Program-made: the position numbers and the translations under genes
The notes under the pieces: model-generated
Seen by the model: the letters and a program-made list of their open reading frames with translations, nothing else
What the model was told of the DNA's origin: nothing
The model's database searches: none
Assembly: GCF_001039355.2 (NCBI RefSeq)
Contig: NW_019774514.1
Span: 62,001-126,000, forward strand
Direction of reading: 5' to 3'
Length of the DNA: 64,000 nucleotides
From: Lingula anatina
Taxonomy: Eukaryota > Brachiopoda > Lingulata > Lingulida > Lingulidae
Part shown: piece after piece, positions 1-13,469 of the stretch
Position numbering within the stretch: the first letter of the stretch is position 1
How the letters are laid out: the number at the start of each line of letters is the position of its first letter

Positions 1-3000
1 ACTTCTGTCAGGGGCGGGTCAAGACACTGAAGATGGTAGACCAAGTTACAGGTGTCACACATAAGAAGTTCACCACTTTTCTGACAGACTGCACAGAAGT
101 CCTCATGAACATCATTCTAAAACAAAAATAAGTCTTGTAATGTCTTGCATCCTTCTTTATTCTTAAAAACTATGATATAAAGATATGCTTAAAATTGGTA
201 AAGATTCAGTCTGGTAAAATAATTTTATGGTGATTAACCCACCAAAGGTGCTTACAGAAAAACACGACAATAAATTGCAGTAAGTAGATGAAGGCACCAA
301 TCTGTGATTAAGAAACATGCTTATTATAACCTACTGAAAAAATTACCAAACTGACAATTATGTTTATAAATTTCACTCCATTTAAACTAAAGACAAATAA
401 AGAAACAAGAGTACAAGATAAAGCATCTAAAATGTTGTTGCACAGGGGTGGCATGTGACAATATTCAAACACAGCTCAGGTAACACTAAAAGCACATCTA
501 TCACAGTGAGAATAATTTTATCTTACAACTAATACCTCATCTCCTTCATCATCTTCATCATCATCAACATCATCAACATCTTCTTCAGCCAAACTACTTC
601 TGCTACCTGAAGGAGTCCCTGGCCTACTATTGGCTGGAGAGTAGCCATTTTTGGGGGGTCGACCCCTTGGGCGCTTGACCCCTTGCATTAGTGGAGAGAG
701 GTAGGTGGCTGTGACCTTCTTCCGCTAGATGAGAAGTACAACATCAACTGCTACTACACAACATCAAAAAGCATGTCTGTTTGTGAAACGGATGCAAGAA
801 AGAATGCTATCTTACAAGTCTCATTCCCCATGCAAAAGTAATAAAAAAAATATGAAATAAAACACTGGTGTGTAGAAATAACACAGCAAGCAAAAACGTC
901 CACTGTACACAGATTGTGGTCTCATGAGACCAATGAATTGTGTATGTTTGTCACATCTTGCGCTTGTTTTACAAAAGGTTTAAAGTTAGTTTTGAGACTA
1001 AAATCTTAGTTATCGAACGGTTCGGCTTCTCAAGTTGCTTTCACAAAGTTACCAGCCAAAGCTTAACACACAAGTGTGAAACACGCTTCTGGAAATCTTT
1101 TCAGCTATGAGCACTTCCAATTGTGAAACCAATTGAGTTGGTGAACAATGCTCCTGGCTTGCATAAACAGAGTGAAGGGATTTTTTATGTCAATACTACA
1201 ATTCAAGTTGCTATGCAGCTTTTTTTGTGTGTGTATGTGTAAATATGAGTCAAAGTCACTATTTAAGTTCATAATAGAATTCGAAGAATTATGTATAAAT
1301 ATACTTTTTGGGAAAAAAGTATACAATGGAGGGCATGCATACATACATACAGCAGTCACCTACCTCTGGCTCAAAATTTCCATAGCTAAACTGGGGATTT
1401 GCAGTGCTTCTTCTTTTTCTTTCTGATCTTCTATTTTGCAATTCTTAAAGAATAACAGTTGTTTATTAACCCCAAACACAGCATAAAAGGGAAGAAAGTG
1501 GAGTACAGCTTTTCCAAATCACCGCAAGGAAATGGTCATAGTTAGGCATAGTTACATGCCTGAGGCAGGATATTATTAAACCCTTCCACAAGTAGTTATA
1601 CTTTTTGCATTTTCAACAGAAGTGTAAGATACCAAATCATTTTACATTAATTTACTACTTCTGCACAGGTTTGGTGGAGATGTACCAAGTTCTACAACAA
1701 AGGCCATTACTTATTATTTATGTATTATGTTATAAAGCACAAAAGTTTTTAAAAAGCATTAACAAATAGATTCTAAATACATCTTTTCACCCACCTTTCA
1801 AAGTATCTTGTGTGATCAATTCCAGAGAAGCCATGTATTCTACTTTCTGAAATACAACAAAGATGCAATAGAACCATATGCCAATCATGAAAACAACTTT
1901 AACTTCTACTAGATAGTATTCATTTTAACTATTGATAAAAAAATTGCTGCCACATTTGTAACTCTAACCTGTCTTTGTTCTGGTGAGAGAGACTTGGTGT
2001 CAATAGGCACTCTACGTTTGTGGTCACTGCCAGGTTCTGTAGTAGCTCTCTTCACAGGGGGTACTTGAGCATTGTTGGTGGAGGCTGGTTTGGCAGCTGT
2101 GGTTGTGCTACCACTGAAGAGGGTTGGTCTCCCCTACAGGCAATAAAATATTGTTACAGCAAGTATGAAACATTTTCAATTCAACCATTTGACAAAAATT
2201 GCCTCACAAACATGAAGTAAGAATACTATTCACTCTGAAGTATTTCTAAAATTGCTACAAAAATTTTGTAGAAATTCCTTTTTTTCCCATACGGAAACTT
2301 TTTAACAAATCACTTACTTTTTAGTTTGTGGATTAAAAAAATTAGTATGCGTAGTCCTGATATCAATTTGGAAACTGCAAGCATCATTATTTTTGAGGCA
2401 CATGTAAGAAATGTGAACAATTTCAAATAATTATACCTGTAAAATGGAAGGCCTGTGAGGTGTGTATTGGGGGACACGGATAGGTGGGGACTTTCCTCTA
2501 GGTGGCGATACTTTGACAGTGGTTGGAGACGACTTCCCCCTTTGAGGGGAGTTGCCATTTTTAGAGGTAAGGCCTGTTGTTGTGCTACTTGGGTTACGTT
2601 GAAAGGCTTTTGCTTGACCCACAGGTTTTTTAGCTACTGTGCTGGCAGTGCTGCAAGAACTAGTACTGGAGGGTGCTTTTTTCTGAAATACATGAACACA
2701 TGAATGTGGCTATAACGTTAAAACCAACTATACAGAAATGTTGGAACCTGCCATTTTTTATGAAAAGTAAATTAATATTATAAAATGACATCAGGCTAAA
2801 AATTTAATATGGAGATTGAGGTGCATTACTTCAAAGATAAGTCAACCCTTCTCAAGGTGCTCCTCTGTGCAACCTTGGATCAAGCTAAGCTTGAGAAAAG
2901 GAGCAAATGTAATTCCCTTCTTGTCCCGCCAACTGCCTGCACATTGCAAGGCTTGGTTCACAAAATACTTTGGGGAACAGAATGTATTCATTTTCTGCCA

Positions 3001-4962
3001 ATGGTGAGGTAAATGGCCCCAAGAAGAGGGCTGTATTAAGAAAAGTGGACTTATCTACGATGTAGATATCCAAGTTCATCTAAGCAAAGAAATGTAAGGG
3101 TAGTATTATTAAAACATATCCGAATCCACAGAAAAAATACTGACTAGAGTGCTTTACTGGACACTGTTATCTACTTTTAAATATGCCAAGTGATTAGTGC
3201 CTCACCGGTATTTGTTTGTTTTGCTGCAGCCCTTCTTTGACCATAGATTGCTTATTGAGTGAATCTGACATCGACTGTTTGTTGACCAGTTCTTTCCTCA
3301 ACTGTTGAACAACTGCTCTCTATAAAAGATAAAGTCATCAAACAAAATTTTCACTTAAAGTACTATAAGACAGCATGTGCATGAAAAACATCCAGATGAT
3401 AACAATATCCTATAATTTACTCTTACAGGTGGTTTTGACAGGATATGAAATTTAATATTTAAGAAAAAATGTGTTACCTGCTGTTGGCTTAGTTTCTGTA
3501 TTTCTGCCTGAAGCTCATGCAACTGTTTTTGCAGGTCTACATTCTAAAAATAAAATATGATAGTACAATGCTTTAGCATAAAATATAACAGAATAGAAAC
3601 TAAAAGGTTTTGGGCTAACACACACATACACACATGCAAAATCTTTTTTCAAATAAAATTGCAAATGTGACATGATGATGATAACTCTCAGAAAACAAAT
3701 TTGTATGCAACATCAAACCAAAACAAAAGAGCTTTTACTTTTACTAAGTGATTTTACCTTTTTTTTTTTCATACGGTACAAATTGTCTATTTCATGATAT
3801 CACAGCAAACTAATATGAAAATTAATAATGATCTGCATGGATGTCACCTTGCTGATAAATACATCAGAACACTTGGATCACACTCATATTAAGCCAATGA
3901 ACTCTCCTTCCAAAATCCATACTTAATTTACTTCATAAATCTATAATTTTCTTTTTTTTCCAAAAAATTTAACATTCTCATCAACTGGTAAAAAACTTTA
4001 AGTGGGAGCCTAGATATTTGTAATTTGTACGTTATATGTTGGCACCTCTGCATACAGTAATTGCATTATATTCATATGTGGTAAAATATTATAATGACAG
4101 AAGCATACTTTTAACAGAGGTTCAAGCAGAAGACTTTTCGTTAGACCAAAATCTTACAGTTTGTGGGTCTGACAGTAACTAGAGATTTGAAATGCATTTC
4201 ATTTCCAGGTGATAGACCACATTTGGAAGTGTGATCTGGTGGTTTTCACTCTATCAATTTACTGCAAACTAACCTTGAAACTAGGTATTCACTCCACTAG
4301 GAAGACATTGTGTGCATATAGTTAAGATGAATCCATATCATATCAGTTGATGTTAAAACCAGTTAAACCACGACAAGGTCAGTTTTTTTTTTTTTTTTTT
4401 TTAATGCTGTTTGTTGAATCTGATGTTAAGTTGATAAAACTCCATAGCTAAAAAACAACTAAAATAACCAATGGTTGGTAATTGGTGCTAATTGGCATTT
4501 AGAAATTAAAAAAATCCCTGCACAGCACAAGTCTACTTGAGGCCATTTGCTGACATCAAGTACATACTTGGTGTAAAAGATAACAGAGAGATTTACAAAA
4601 AAAAATGTATTCAATGAGAATCCTTATCAAATGGCCATCTTTATTTACCTGAGGGTCATTTTTCATCTGTGATACCACAACCTGAAAAATAGTTCAAATC
4701 TTAATAAATCTGGAGAAAGTACTAGTAATAGAATTTGGGTTTACACAAAGCATAAACTAAAACCTATAAAACTAAATTGTTATAAACTCAATGTTCCACA
4801 AAACATAAATCAAACTACTTTTTCAGTGCCACATTAAGATGAGATGTTAGGTGAAATGGAGGCGCAATATGCTTAAATGTCTTTTTAATGTAAGTCAGTA
4901 CCTTAACAAAACTGTATATAAGCATTCATAAAGACAGACTCCAATATGCTCAATTAAAAAAG

Positions 4963-5020
<58 letters not shown>

Positions 5021-7191
5021 TGAATCAGTAAATGTTGAGAAAATCAAAACTTAGCATGAAGAACCACGTAAAATGTTGATAAATGTAGCACAGTTCAGAG
5101 GAAATCCAAATATGATCTGGTAAATGAGTTTGGAGCTTTTTGTATGAATGAATGAATGAATGGATTAAGGTGTTGCTGATATTGAGTATTAAAGGCAACA
5201 GAAAAAGCCATACTAGTACACACTTTTTTTGAATTGTTAAATAAAAATTTTAACACTTGCAAACTTTTTCAGCTAAAACTGATCTAAACTGGCATAACAA
5301 AACAGTTTGATTTGACTTGTTTTAGGCAAATTTTAACCATTTGGAGAAAAAGTGACCAAATAGTAGTGATTTAGCCAAGTAAAAAAAAAGTGCTTCGCTA
5401 GCAAGTCATTAGTTTATGCAGCCAATATCTGCAGTTTTCTATTAGACTGTTCATGGTTACAAGATTTGTACTAGTGGAGTTAATTACTAGTACTACATAT
5501 ACCTAGGGTGAGAATTACTCACAGGTCAGCCAACACCCTGCAGCCAATGGGTATTCAGCCTAATTATGGTCTTGTCATAAGACGAAAAATGTGTCAGTTT
5601 CTTTAAAATATTTACTTCCAATAAATGATTATCATCGATAAAATATTACTAAATATCTGTTGTATTCGATATTTTTGCCATATGCAAAGAAAGTTTCCCT
5701 ATGCCCCATGGAAGAAAGCTTTACATTTGAGGGTTTTTTCTGTATAGTGCATCCCCAAAAACCAACTACTAATACGCTAAAAGACCAAAAGGTAAGCACC
5801 CAGGAAACATTTCCGATGTGATCTCATGGAATTAATTAGTTTGCCAGACTATTCATTTATTTTAGCATGGCTGATGCAAACCAGGTTTTATTCTGTACTT
5901 TTAGTTTGGTTCTTTTGTGTTCTGTATTTTAAATAGTGGCTACTAACACCTTGGACTAAATAAATATAGTCAATCAAACTTTGCTAAGTATGGCATTATG
6001 TAAGTCTTTAAAAAAAATTTAAGGGGGGGGGGGGGGGGCTTTGTTTCCACCACCTGTAAGCTGAAATACAACAATGTGAAGTTTTCCCTAAGCACCAACA
6101 TTTAAAAAGTCATGAGTATTGTTGCTGGTTACTGATAAGTGCTGTACAGAAAAATCCACCTGAGTGCAAAGTTTCTTTCTAAGACAAAAACACACAAGAA
6201 AGCTTTTTTCCAAAAATATCAAATTCCATAGGCGTGTTGCAAGGCTTCCAAAGACAAAAATCATTTGTGAATGGCACTGTACATGAGAGCTTCAACCTAA
6301 AGGCAAATGTTAGAAAAAAAAACTTTTCTCTAAACAGCCAGCTATCGTTTGCAACAGACTCAACCAGCCAAGATCAAGTCATTATAGTTTATGCCTCTAT
6401 TAAAGCAAAGGACAAAAGGAATTGAAGTGTGTATTAGACATCCTATTATATGTGAAGCAATAAGTGGGCACTAATTGCAACTATGATGTTTTAACATTTA
6501 AAACTGTTAACATGACCCCAGCTCATGTGTTTGGGCAATCCCGATTTATTTGGCTATTCAATTAAATGAAAAAAATATTTTAAGCATGTCAGAACCATAG
6601 TTGCTTTCATATATGACACCATTTCTCCCCCCCCCCTTAAAAAAAAGCCTCATTCTCTGTTCCTAAAACCATGTTCTTATAGGCCATCTTCAGATAAGAT
6701 TTAAGCTACTGAAGCAGTTAATGAATTGGAATAAAAGTAAAGTTCATCAAACAAATAAAAATTGCAACTGAAAAATTAAAGACTGATCTTGGTTAATTGG
6801 TTCTCAAAATGTGTACTACACAAATACAAATAAAATAGCTAAAGGACAAGTTTTATGTCCCTTTCTCATCCTCCACCCCCCCCCTTCCTTCCCCAATAAA
6901 AATGCTCAATAATCCTGTTTGCACATGATAAAACTTTTATACCATGAATATTGACTTTTATGTATATATCTATATACATATGGACAACAAAAATATTAAG
7001 TCTATAAACTGTAAAAAATATCATGAAGATGCATTTATATTTTACAAGAAACACTATTATGCATCTGACAACAAGCGGATGGACTCCGTGTTTCCCCATT
7101 GATTGCAGTTTTGCAAAAGAAAACTTACCTGATGGCGTTGAATAACAAGCTTCAAAAGACGTTGGATGCTATCTAAATCTGCCCTCGACAT
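1..7191 (-). CDS. PHF21A: PHF21A (BHC80)-like PHD-finger protein, N-terminal part, 10 exons, runs off the left edge
   Basis: In vertebrates PHF21A is a subunit of the LSD1-CoREST histone demethylase complex; its PHD finger reads unmethylated H3K4. Exons in coding order: 7129-7191 (ATG), 4649-4681, 3478-3543, 3206-3319, 2437-2682, 1969-2133, 1795-1846, 1364-1443, 536-724, 1-116. All have AG/GT borders and matching phases, giving about 374 codons. Residues 1-60 form the conserved coiled coil ([15 protein letters not shown]). A low-complexity Ser/Thr/Pro/Lys region follows, then the family block around [15 protein letters not shown] and [11 protein letters not shown], an AT-hook core KRPRGRPPK, an acidic Asp/Glu run, and the start of the PHD finger ([21 protein letters not shown]). 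The rest of the PHD finger and the C-terminal coiled coil lie outside the window. The orthology call is firm because order and sequence of all blocks match; function is inferred from the family. Confidence 0.93.
4682..7128 (-). other. PHF21A first intron with AT microsatellite and poly-G tract
   Basis: This 2.4 kb intron lies between the first two coding exons. It contains an A-rich tract running into (AT)n at about 4979-5018, a run of about 15 G at 6025-6039, and short poly-C tracts near 6626 and 6878. I see no convincing coding exon or transposon ends in it. Confidence 0.6.
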
Positions 7192-7800
7192 CTTAAAACA
7201 ATGCTTAATCGACCGAGGAGTAAGATATTCTAGACTATTGTCTTTTCTACTAGAAAACTAATTATGGAAAAGTTTCGCTGGTTTCTCCACCATTGAGCAA
7301 AACAGCACAACCGCACCACCTGCTACCCTTGCGGAAGAATCAGTTATGTTAAGAATTGTATCTTTGACCAAATTATCATTGAAATCTGTTCACAAACAAC
7401 CAAAAGCTATAACGTCAGTATTTATTCATGTGAACTAAAATTATAGAATGTTTTTATAACAAAAGAATTAACAGGATGGTGGCCTATTTTCTGCCAAGAA
7501 TCCAACAAAAGTATGATATTTGTCAGTAATCCCCGGATGTGTCCCTATCAATTATGATAAAGAAAAGGAATGTCTGTTTATTAAAATAGTTGCGCGCACT
7601 ATATCACATTCATTTTACTTTTTCATGTCGTAGGCTCCCAAGCTGCATCCTTTTCTATATTGTTTTTCTTCTACATAACACAATACAAATTAACAAACTC
7701 ATCCGCAATCGCAATAATCTGAAAAAGTAGGTCCATCATGGCTGCGCCCATAGAGTGACACCGGGATTTTGAAACGAAGTTAATTTGGTACAAAGTAAGC
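7192..7800. promoter_or_regulatory. probable divergent PHF21A/NUP50 promoter and candidate NUP50 5'UTR exon
   Basis: The PHF21A start codon is at 7191 on minus. NUP50 on plus has its first coding exon preceded by a good splice acceptor at 14511-14512, so it needs an upstream noncoding exon. A plus-strand candidate ends at 7794 with a strong donor (CAAA|GTAAGC), shortly after an ATGGCTGCGCCC stretch resembling a YY1-type initiator. That ATG opens only a six-codon ORF. The head-to-head layout is an inference; no TATA box or CpG cluster was identified with certainty. Confidence 0.35.
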
Positions 7801-8420
7801 ATTTGGATTTCTTTGACGAAACATTATTCCCTATTTTTTAAATGTATGTGGCAGCCTGCATATTGTTGTTTCCTAATTTTAATGTCTAGTGTGTCTTCAG
7901 ACATTATCTCTCTCTTCATTCAAGGATGTTTAAATTAGCACCCACGTACATGTCCACTGTACAGTACATATTGTAGGGTTCTTGTCCCCAGTGTTATGTT
8001 CTCTCCTTACTCTGCGCTAGGGTTTTCTTTCAGAACCATATCGGTTTTTCTTTAAGTAGATTGCTGCCACCAGTGCGACCTGTGAAAAACCGCGCAACAC
8101 TTCAATTGGTTTCCTTCTTTTCTTTTATTTTCTAAGAACACTTAGCATGCAGGTCACATGTACATGTATCTGTATTGGGAACCAGCTACTTTTCTATCTC
8201 TATACACTGTCTGCTGCACTCTATGCTGCTTTCTATACACTCTCTCTGGCTATCTTGCTGTACTCTACTCTACTGGACTTCTGACTTAAAAACTGGCTCA
8301 CACTGCATAGAGCAGCTCTATGTATACATTTTCAAAAGTGGACGTCCTTGAGTGGTTGACTGCTATTTTTGATTGGCAGGCAGGGAAATGTGGATGAACT
8401 TGAATGTTTGACTGCCAACC

Positions 8421-8512
8421 TGTAACAACGTGACTCTAAGATGGTGTGGTGTCGTCAAGTGTCTTTATTACGTAACACAAAAAGGTCATACATTTAACAA
8501 CATTGTGATACA
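8421..8512 (-). repeat. putative short 3' LTR of the Ty3/gypsy relic
   Basis: Read on minus, this 92 bp segment starts TGTATCAC directly after an A-rich polypurine-like tract and ends GTTGTTACA, with AATAAA inside. That is the usual TG...CA frame of an LTR, and it lies just downstream of the pol stop at 8614. Very short LTRs are known in the Mag lineage. No matching 5' LTR was found near 12.2 kb, so this remains tentative. Confidence 0.35.
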
Positions 8513-8613
8513 TCTTTTTTTTTTTTTTACAACAAATGTTTCTCAATAAACTATCTTATGCTTTAATCTACATTGTTTGTTCTCCTTATCTCAGCAACAA
8601 AAAACAATGTCCT

Positions 8614-11600
8614 TTAACACTCTTCAATAAGTCTCTTTGGTTTAACAATGTTTCTACTACTACGAGTCTTGACATCAGGTAGAGTTACAGCTTGTGGCAT
8701 AACATTAACTTGTGCCTGAGGACTCTGGTCCATATCAATATCTACTTCAGGCTTCAACTCAAATGGTTCTTTTGTTGAAAGTAAATCTCGTCTATTCCTT
8801 CTTAATACAGTTCCATTTTCAAGTTTAACGTTAAAAGAATTTGGAGAATTTTCCCCTAAAATTCTACCTTTATCACTTCAAACACCTGTATTTCTTTCTC
8901 TGTGAACCTTACAACATCACCTTGGTGCAGAGGTTTTAACAGTTTTGCACCAACATAATATTTTTTATTTTTACTATTTTCCTTATTCCTCATCAAATCC
9001 TTGTTTCTATGTTCAACTACATCTGGCAATCTATTTCTAACTTTCCTTCCCGTCATTATTTCTGAAGGACTATTTGCACCAGACAAAGGTGTAGTTCTAT
9101 AATTCAACAGTGCTAAATATGGATCTTCCCCAGATTCACTGGTCTTCTTTAACATTCTTTTGACAATCTGAACACCTTTCTCAGCTTTGCCATTACTTTG
9201 ACTATGCTTTGGACTACTCTGGATATGTTTAAATCCATATATACTGAACAAAAATATAAACGCACGAAAGAATATGTAGATTTATTTTCATATGTGGAAC
9301 TAGAGTATATAGCCAAAAATAACAGCATATTCTTCTCGACAAATTGACATCACTTTGAGAGCATTAGGGGAAGTTTAAATGCATAGTCCAAGAGTTAGGG
9401 CATCAAATACACCATGGGGGTCAACATCCTGAGTTCACAGACACCATTAACTTTGCGCAGAGCATGACACCAGCGGCGCATGGACATCACTAAGTTGTCA
9501 ATAGTGGCCTGAGGGATACTATCCCGTTCCTCCTGGAGTGCTACTCGCAGTTGGCGAACATTCTCGAGAGCTGGAGCATGATGGCTAAAACGCTGATCCA
9601 GAACATTCCACAGGTGTTTGACGGGCAACATATCGGGTGTGGTCGGTGCATGTGGGTGGTTCCTAGTGCTACCAGTGTCTCTGAAGCGTGTTCTCAGACG
9701 GCTGACAGTGGAATGATGCACATTCAGGCATGAGGCAACTTCTGTTACCGACAAGCCAGTATTGAGCATGCCGATGGCATGCTCCCTTATGATTCCAGAC
9801 ATCTGTGGCATGTTAACAAGTGACAGAAATGCACATTTTGGTGTGTCCTTTTATTGCCTAGACTGTAAGGAGTGTCTGTGTATTGGTCATGCAGATTGAC
9901 CTCCACTCCGTCATGCTCCATTAGTCTTATGGGTGTAAAAACTGAACCTTTGAGTATACTCACGGGGAGCGGCCAAGTGAAACCAGACCACTATACTTGA
10001 TCAAAACAAATCCATCAGTTCACAAATAAACCATCAACCTGGGCATATTTCATGATTATCCATTTCAACTGACCATTTTAGTTTCGTGCATTTATATTTT
10101 TGTTCAGTATACATTAGCAAAATCTGTAAACATATAGGAATCAAACTGTTTTCCTGGATCTGTAACAACAATTCTAGGAATTCCATACCTAGCTATAATA
10201 GCTTTGAAATGGTTGATCACACACTGACTACTCAAATTTTCTAATTTAGCAATTTCTGGATAATTTGAGGTGTAATCTACTACAATCAAGTAATTCCTTC
10301 CTTACATGTTGGATCAGGCTTATTGTTTATAGCAGTGACTTTACATGAATCTGGCTTTATAACATGTTCTGTAAGACAATCACCTAGAAATATTAGAGCA
10401 GTACAACTTATTTCACATTTGTCTCCATTGAGCTTCACACCTGCTTTCTCTACGATATTCATCACATGTTGTAAAATTCTGCTATGCTCTGACCATGTTT
10501 CAGCATAAATCACTATATCATCAATAAAAACTTTCACATTTTTATCGTTTTCAAATAACTGAGCTATCTTAGCATGAAAAATCTCTGGTGCACTTTTCAC
10601 CCCATATGGCATCCTAAGAAATGAATATCTACCAAACGGTGTAGCCACTGTACACAACCTAGAGCTTTGCTCATTTAACTTAAGGTTATAGAAACCATGG
10701 CGAAGGTCCAGTTTTGAAAAACACTTGGCACCTGCCATGTCACTCTCTATTTCAGATTTCTCTGGTAAATGATATTGTTCTCGGCAGACATATTCATTCA
10801 ATCTTAGAGGATCCATGCATATTCTAAGGTTACCATTAGCTTTTTCAACTAATACTAAGGGAAGTACCCAGTCTGTGGGACCATCTGTTTTCTTTATTAT
10901 GTTCTGACTTACCAATCTTTCTAATTCTTTCTGGAGTTTATCTCTCAAAGCAAAAGGTACTTTACGAGCTGCACATATTATTGGCTTTGCATTGTCTTTG
11001 AGTTTAATACAAACTTCACCTTCCAGGCAACCAATACCTGTAAATACATCTCTGTACTTTTCTTTGATGTAATCCTTCATTAAAGCACCCTCTGTAATGC
11101 CATATACATATACTTTTCTGACATCTCTAGTTCTTATTACTAAACCACGTTTTTCACTATCTCCTGCTCCTAGTATTGATACACAGTCTTGGTTTGCTAC
11201 ATAAAATTTTACATTATTTATTTTCTTTCCTGACTTTAGAGTCAGACTTACATAACATACCCTTTGTAGCAATGCTAGTATTGTTATAAGCACTCAGTTT
11301 AGTGTTAGTACTGTACAGTTTTGGTTTCTGTCCTAACAAATCGTAATCATCAATACTCAGAATGTTCAATACTCAGAATGTTCACTTAAGAGCCACTGTC
11401 TATTTTCAAGGGCATAACTGTGCCATTCACACTCAATGGAGCTATCCACTCACACTTTGATCTGTCAGTTCTGACTGTAGAAACAAATAGTTCTTCATCT
11501 TCTTCATCAGATACAGCATTCAGAGCATGTACTTTACTGTCTGTTCTACATTTATTTGCAAAATGGTTCCATCCTTTGCATTTTCTACACATCTTTCCCC

Positions 11601-12165
11601 ATGCCGGACACTTGTATTTATTGTGGTCCCCCCCCACATCTGCAACAGTCTCTAGTTGAAGATTTACTTTTATGAGGCTTGTCACTGCTACATGGGTTTT
11701 CATTTGCTCCTGGCAGGTTTCCGCGGCCATGCACGTCTGTACGGCTTTCTGGAGGGTTAGATCTTCCGTGCAGAGAAGTTTTTCTTTTAGTCTGAGGTCT
11801 CTGATGCCAACAACGATCTGGTCTCTGATCATTTCTTCTTTTAAAATGCCAAAGTTACACGTATCTGCTTTGTTTTTGAGATCCGTTACGTAGTGCTCAA
11901 AAGTTTCACCGACTTGCTGATCACATGTTCTGAAACAGTATCGTTCATATATTTCATTCTTCCTCGGTTCACAGAACCTCTTAAAATTCTCCACTACCTT
12001 CTCAAAAATCTTTTCGTCTCCCTCTTCGTCATAAGTGAAAGTGCGGTAAAGGTCCTGGGCCTCACCCCCAGCCACTGTTAATAGCAATCCAATTTTTCAA
12101 GCGTCTGTAGCTTCGCTGGCATCAATGGCTTCTAAATACCAGTTGAATTGTTCTATGAACTTGTA
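8614..12165 (-). pseudogene. Ty3/gypsy retrotransposon relic (gag-pol), broken
   Basis: Minus-strand remnants in order: gag with a CCHC-type zinc knuckle (about 11386-12165), the start of protease with a DSG active-site triplet, reverse transcriptase (10296-11293, with the FIDD catalytic motif and an LDLRHGF-type block), and integrase core plus C-terminal part (10110-10295 and 8614-9241). It is not functional. There is an in-frame TGA near the start of the gag remnant (about 12098) and a stop directly after the protease DSG (about 11387). There is frame loss between 11293 and 11386, and a deletion fusing RT to integrase at about 10290 that removes RNase H and the integrase N-terminus. A frameshift lies near 8875, and a Tc1 element is inserted in integrase. 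The 5' end is missing. Family assignment rests on RT and integrase similarity; the exact clade is uncertain. Confidence 0.85.
9242..10109 (-). mobile_element. internally deleted Tc1/mariner element nested in the gypsy integrase
   Basis: The 868 bp element has near-perfect terminal inverted repeats (TACTGAACAAAAATATAAA at the left, its complement at the right) and a TA target duplication (9240-9241 and 10110-10111). Removing it rejoins the integrase reading frame, which proves a secondary insertion. Its minus ORF (9395-9811, 138 codons) joins the N-terminal helix-turn-helix of a Tc1 transposase (HHSTVSRLRTRF) straight to the C-terminal end (PVKHLWNVLDQR). Most of the DDE catalytic core is therefore gone and the element is non-autonomous. 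Confidence 0.88.
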
Positions 12166-12451
12166 CTTGTAGAATCAACGAGAACATTATGCCTCATGGC
12201 ACATATCTGACCTGGTAATAAACATAAGTCATTTTGGATGAAAGGCCATTACATTTTACGTTACACCATCTCTGCTATTTTTTGTCAAAGGTTGTCAAAA
12301 TCTTACCATGATCTTGATTTATAAATATTAGTATCTACTTGAAGTAAGGCAGATTGACAATCTTCAGTCAAGTCTCACTAAAATGCATTTTATATTTGCC
12401 ATTTTTAATAATTGATAGTTACAATGAATGATAGCCAAAGTGAAAATTTTT

Positions 12452-13466
12452 TTATATATACAGACACTGCATGACAAGAATTTTGGTCCTAATATATATC
12501 TGAGCTTTGATTGTACCCAAGGATTTTGTTCTTTTAAGTTTCTTTAGGTTGGAGCTCATGTCATCTTCGCATGTCCAAAGGTCTTCATATTTGTCTTTAT
12601 CTTTTTCCTCTTTGGGAAGCAGCTGCTTTCTATTCTCCTTCAGTAGGTCTTCTGTCCTCATGGGGAAAGCCTCCCTGTTTTCCTTGTTATCTACATGGAC
12701 ATCAAGCACTTGCTGCATGCACAACTTAATCAGTGCAGCTTTTCCTTTTCACTAAGTTGAGCCAAGTATTTGACAGTTTGGTTTTGTGGTACATGGTTTT
12801 CCCTTCCACATGGGATATTTTGGCATTCCATGCACAATGGATTATCTGGTCTGCTGAAGCAAATGTTCTCTCAGCACTGATATTGGTGGCTTCACAAGAC
12901 TTTGATTCCTTCAACAGGTTACTTGAAGGCTCCCAAAATATACCACGAGGTAACTTATCTGACAGCTGCCTTTTCATAGTTTCAGCTTGTCAATGGCTTC
13001 TTTATACCTCTATACAATGAATTCATATCCAATATATAAGTAACAATTCCAAGTACACGCATCCAGAAACGTGTGACCACCTTGCTGAATAGCCCTGTTG
13101 CACACATGGTCATCTGCAGTGCAGGAACCTGTAATGCATTGACAGCAGAATGGTGTACATTGTTTTTTGGTGGATAGTACTGCTTGAAGAAATCTGTAAT
13201 GTGGGATGCAAAGTGATACAAATACCACAGCTCAGCATGTAAATATGAAACCTGTTACCAACAAATCTGTAGTATACAACAGAATCCTTTTGTATCAGTC
13301 CTTTTCCCTTGAGAAAGTGTGTAATGTCCTTCTTACAGGAATGCTGTAAGTGAAACAGTTTGTCGGTTGCTTGAACTAGTGCCTGGGTACTGCTCTCACT
13401 GTGGTGGCAGAATGGCATAGGTCTTGATGTTTTGGTAGGTGTTACATTCCTAGTTTCAGGCTCCAT
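12452..13466 (-). pseudogene. degraded transposon-type protein, hAT-dimerisation-like C-terminus, family unidentified
   Basis: Three overlapping minus reading frames (13466-13110, 12977-12726, 12724-12452) look like one decayed protein. Recognisable pieces are a VVYYRFVGNRFHIY segment, a TNISAERTFAS segment like the C-terminal dimerisation region of hAT-type proteins, and a Lys/Glu-rich tail with a DLWTCEDDMSSNLKKLK motif. I recall such proteins as multi-copy in invertebrate genomes. No catalytic domain is visible, and frameshifts separate the pieces. Further degraded sequence of the same strand may extend to about 13890. It is called a relic, not a host gene, because of the frame breaks and its position between other transposons. 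Confidence 0.5.
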
Positions 13467-13469
13467 AAC

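Noticed and set aside
6025-6039. Poly-G tract as a regulatory G-quadruplex
   Set aside because: A single homopolymer in a large intron with no supporting context; likely slippage.
12452-12724. A host gene with coiled-coil Lys/Glu-rich product
   Set aside because: Adjacent frames show the same decayed transposon-type protein with frameshifts, in a repeat-rich interval.
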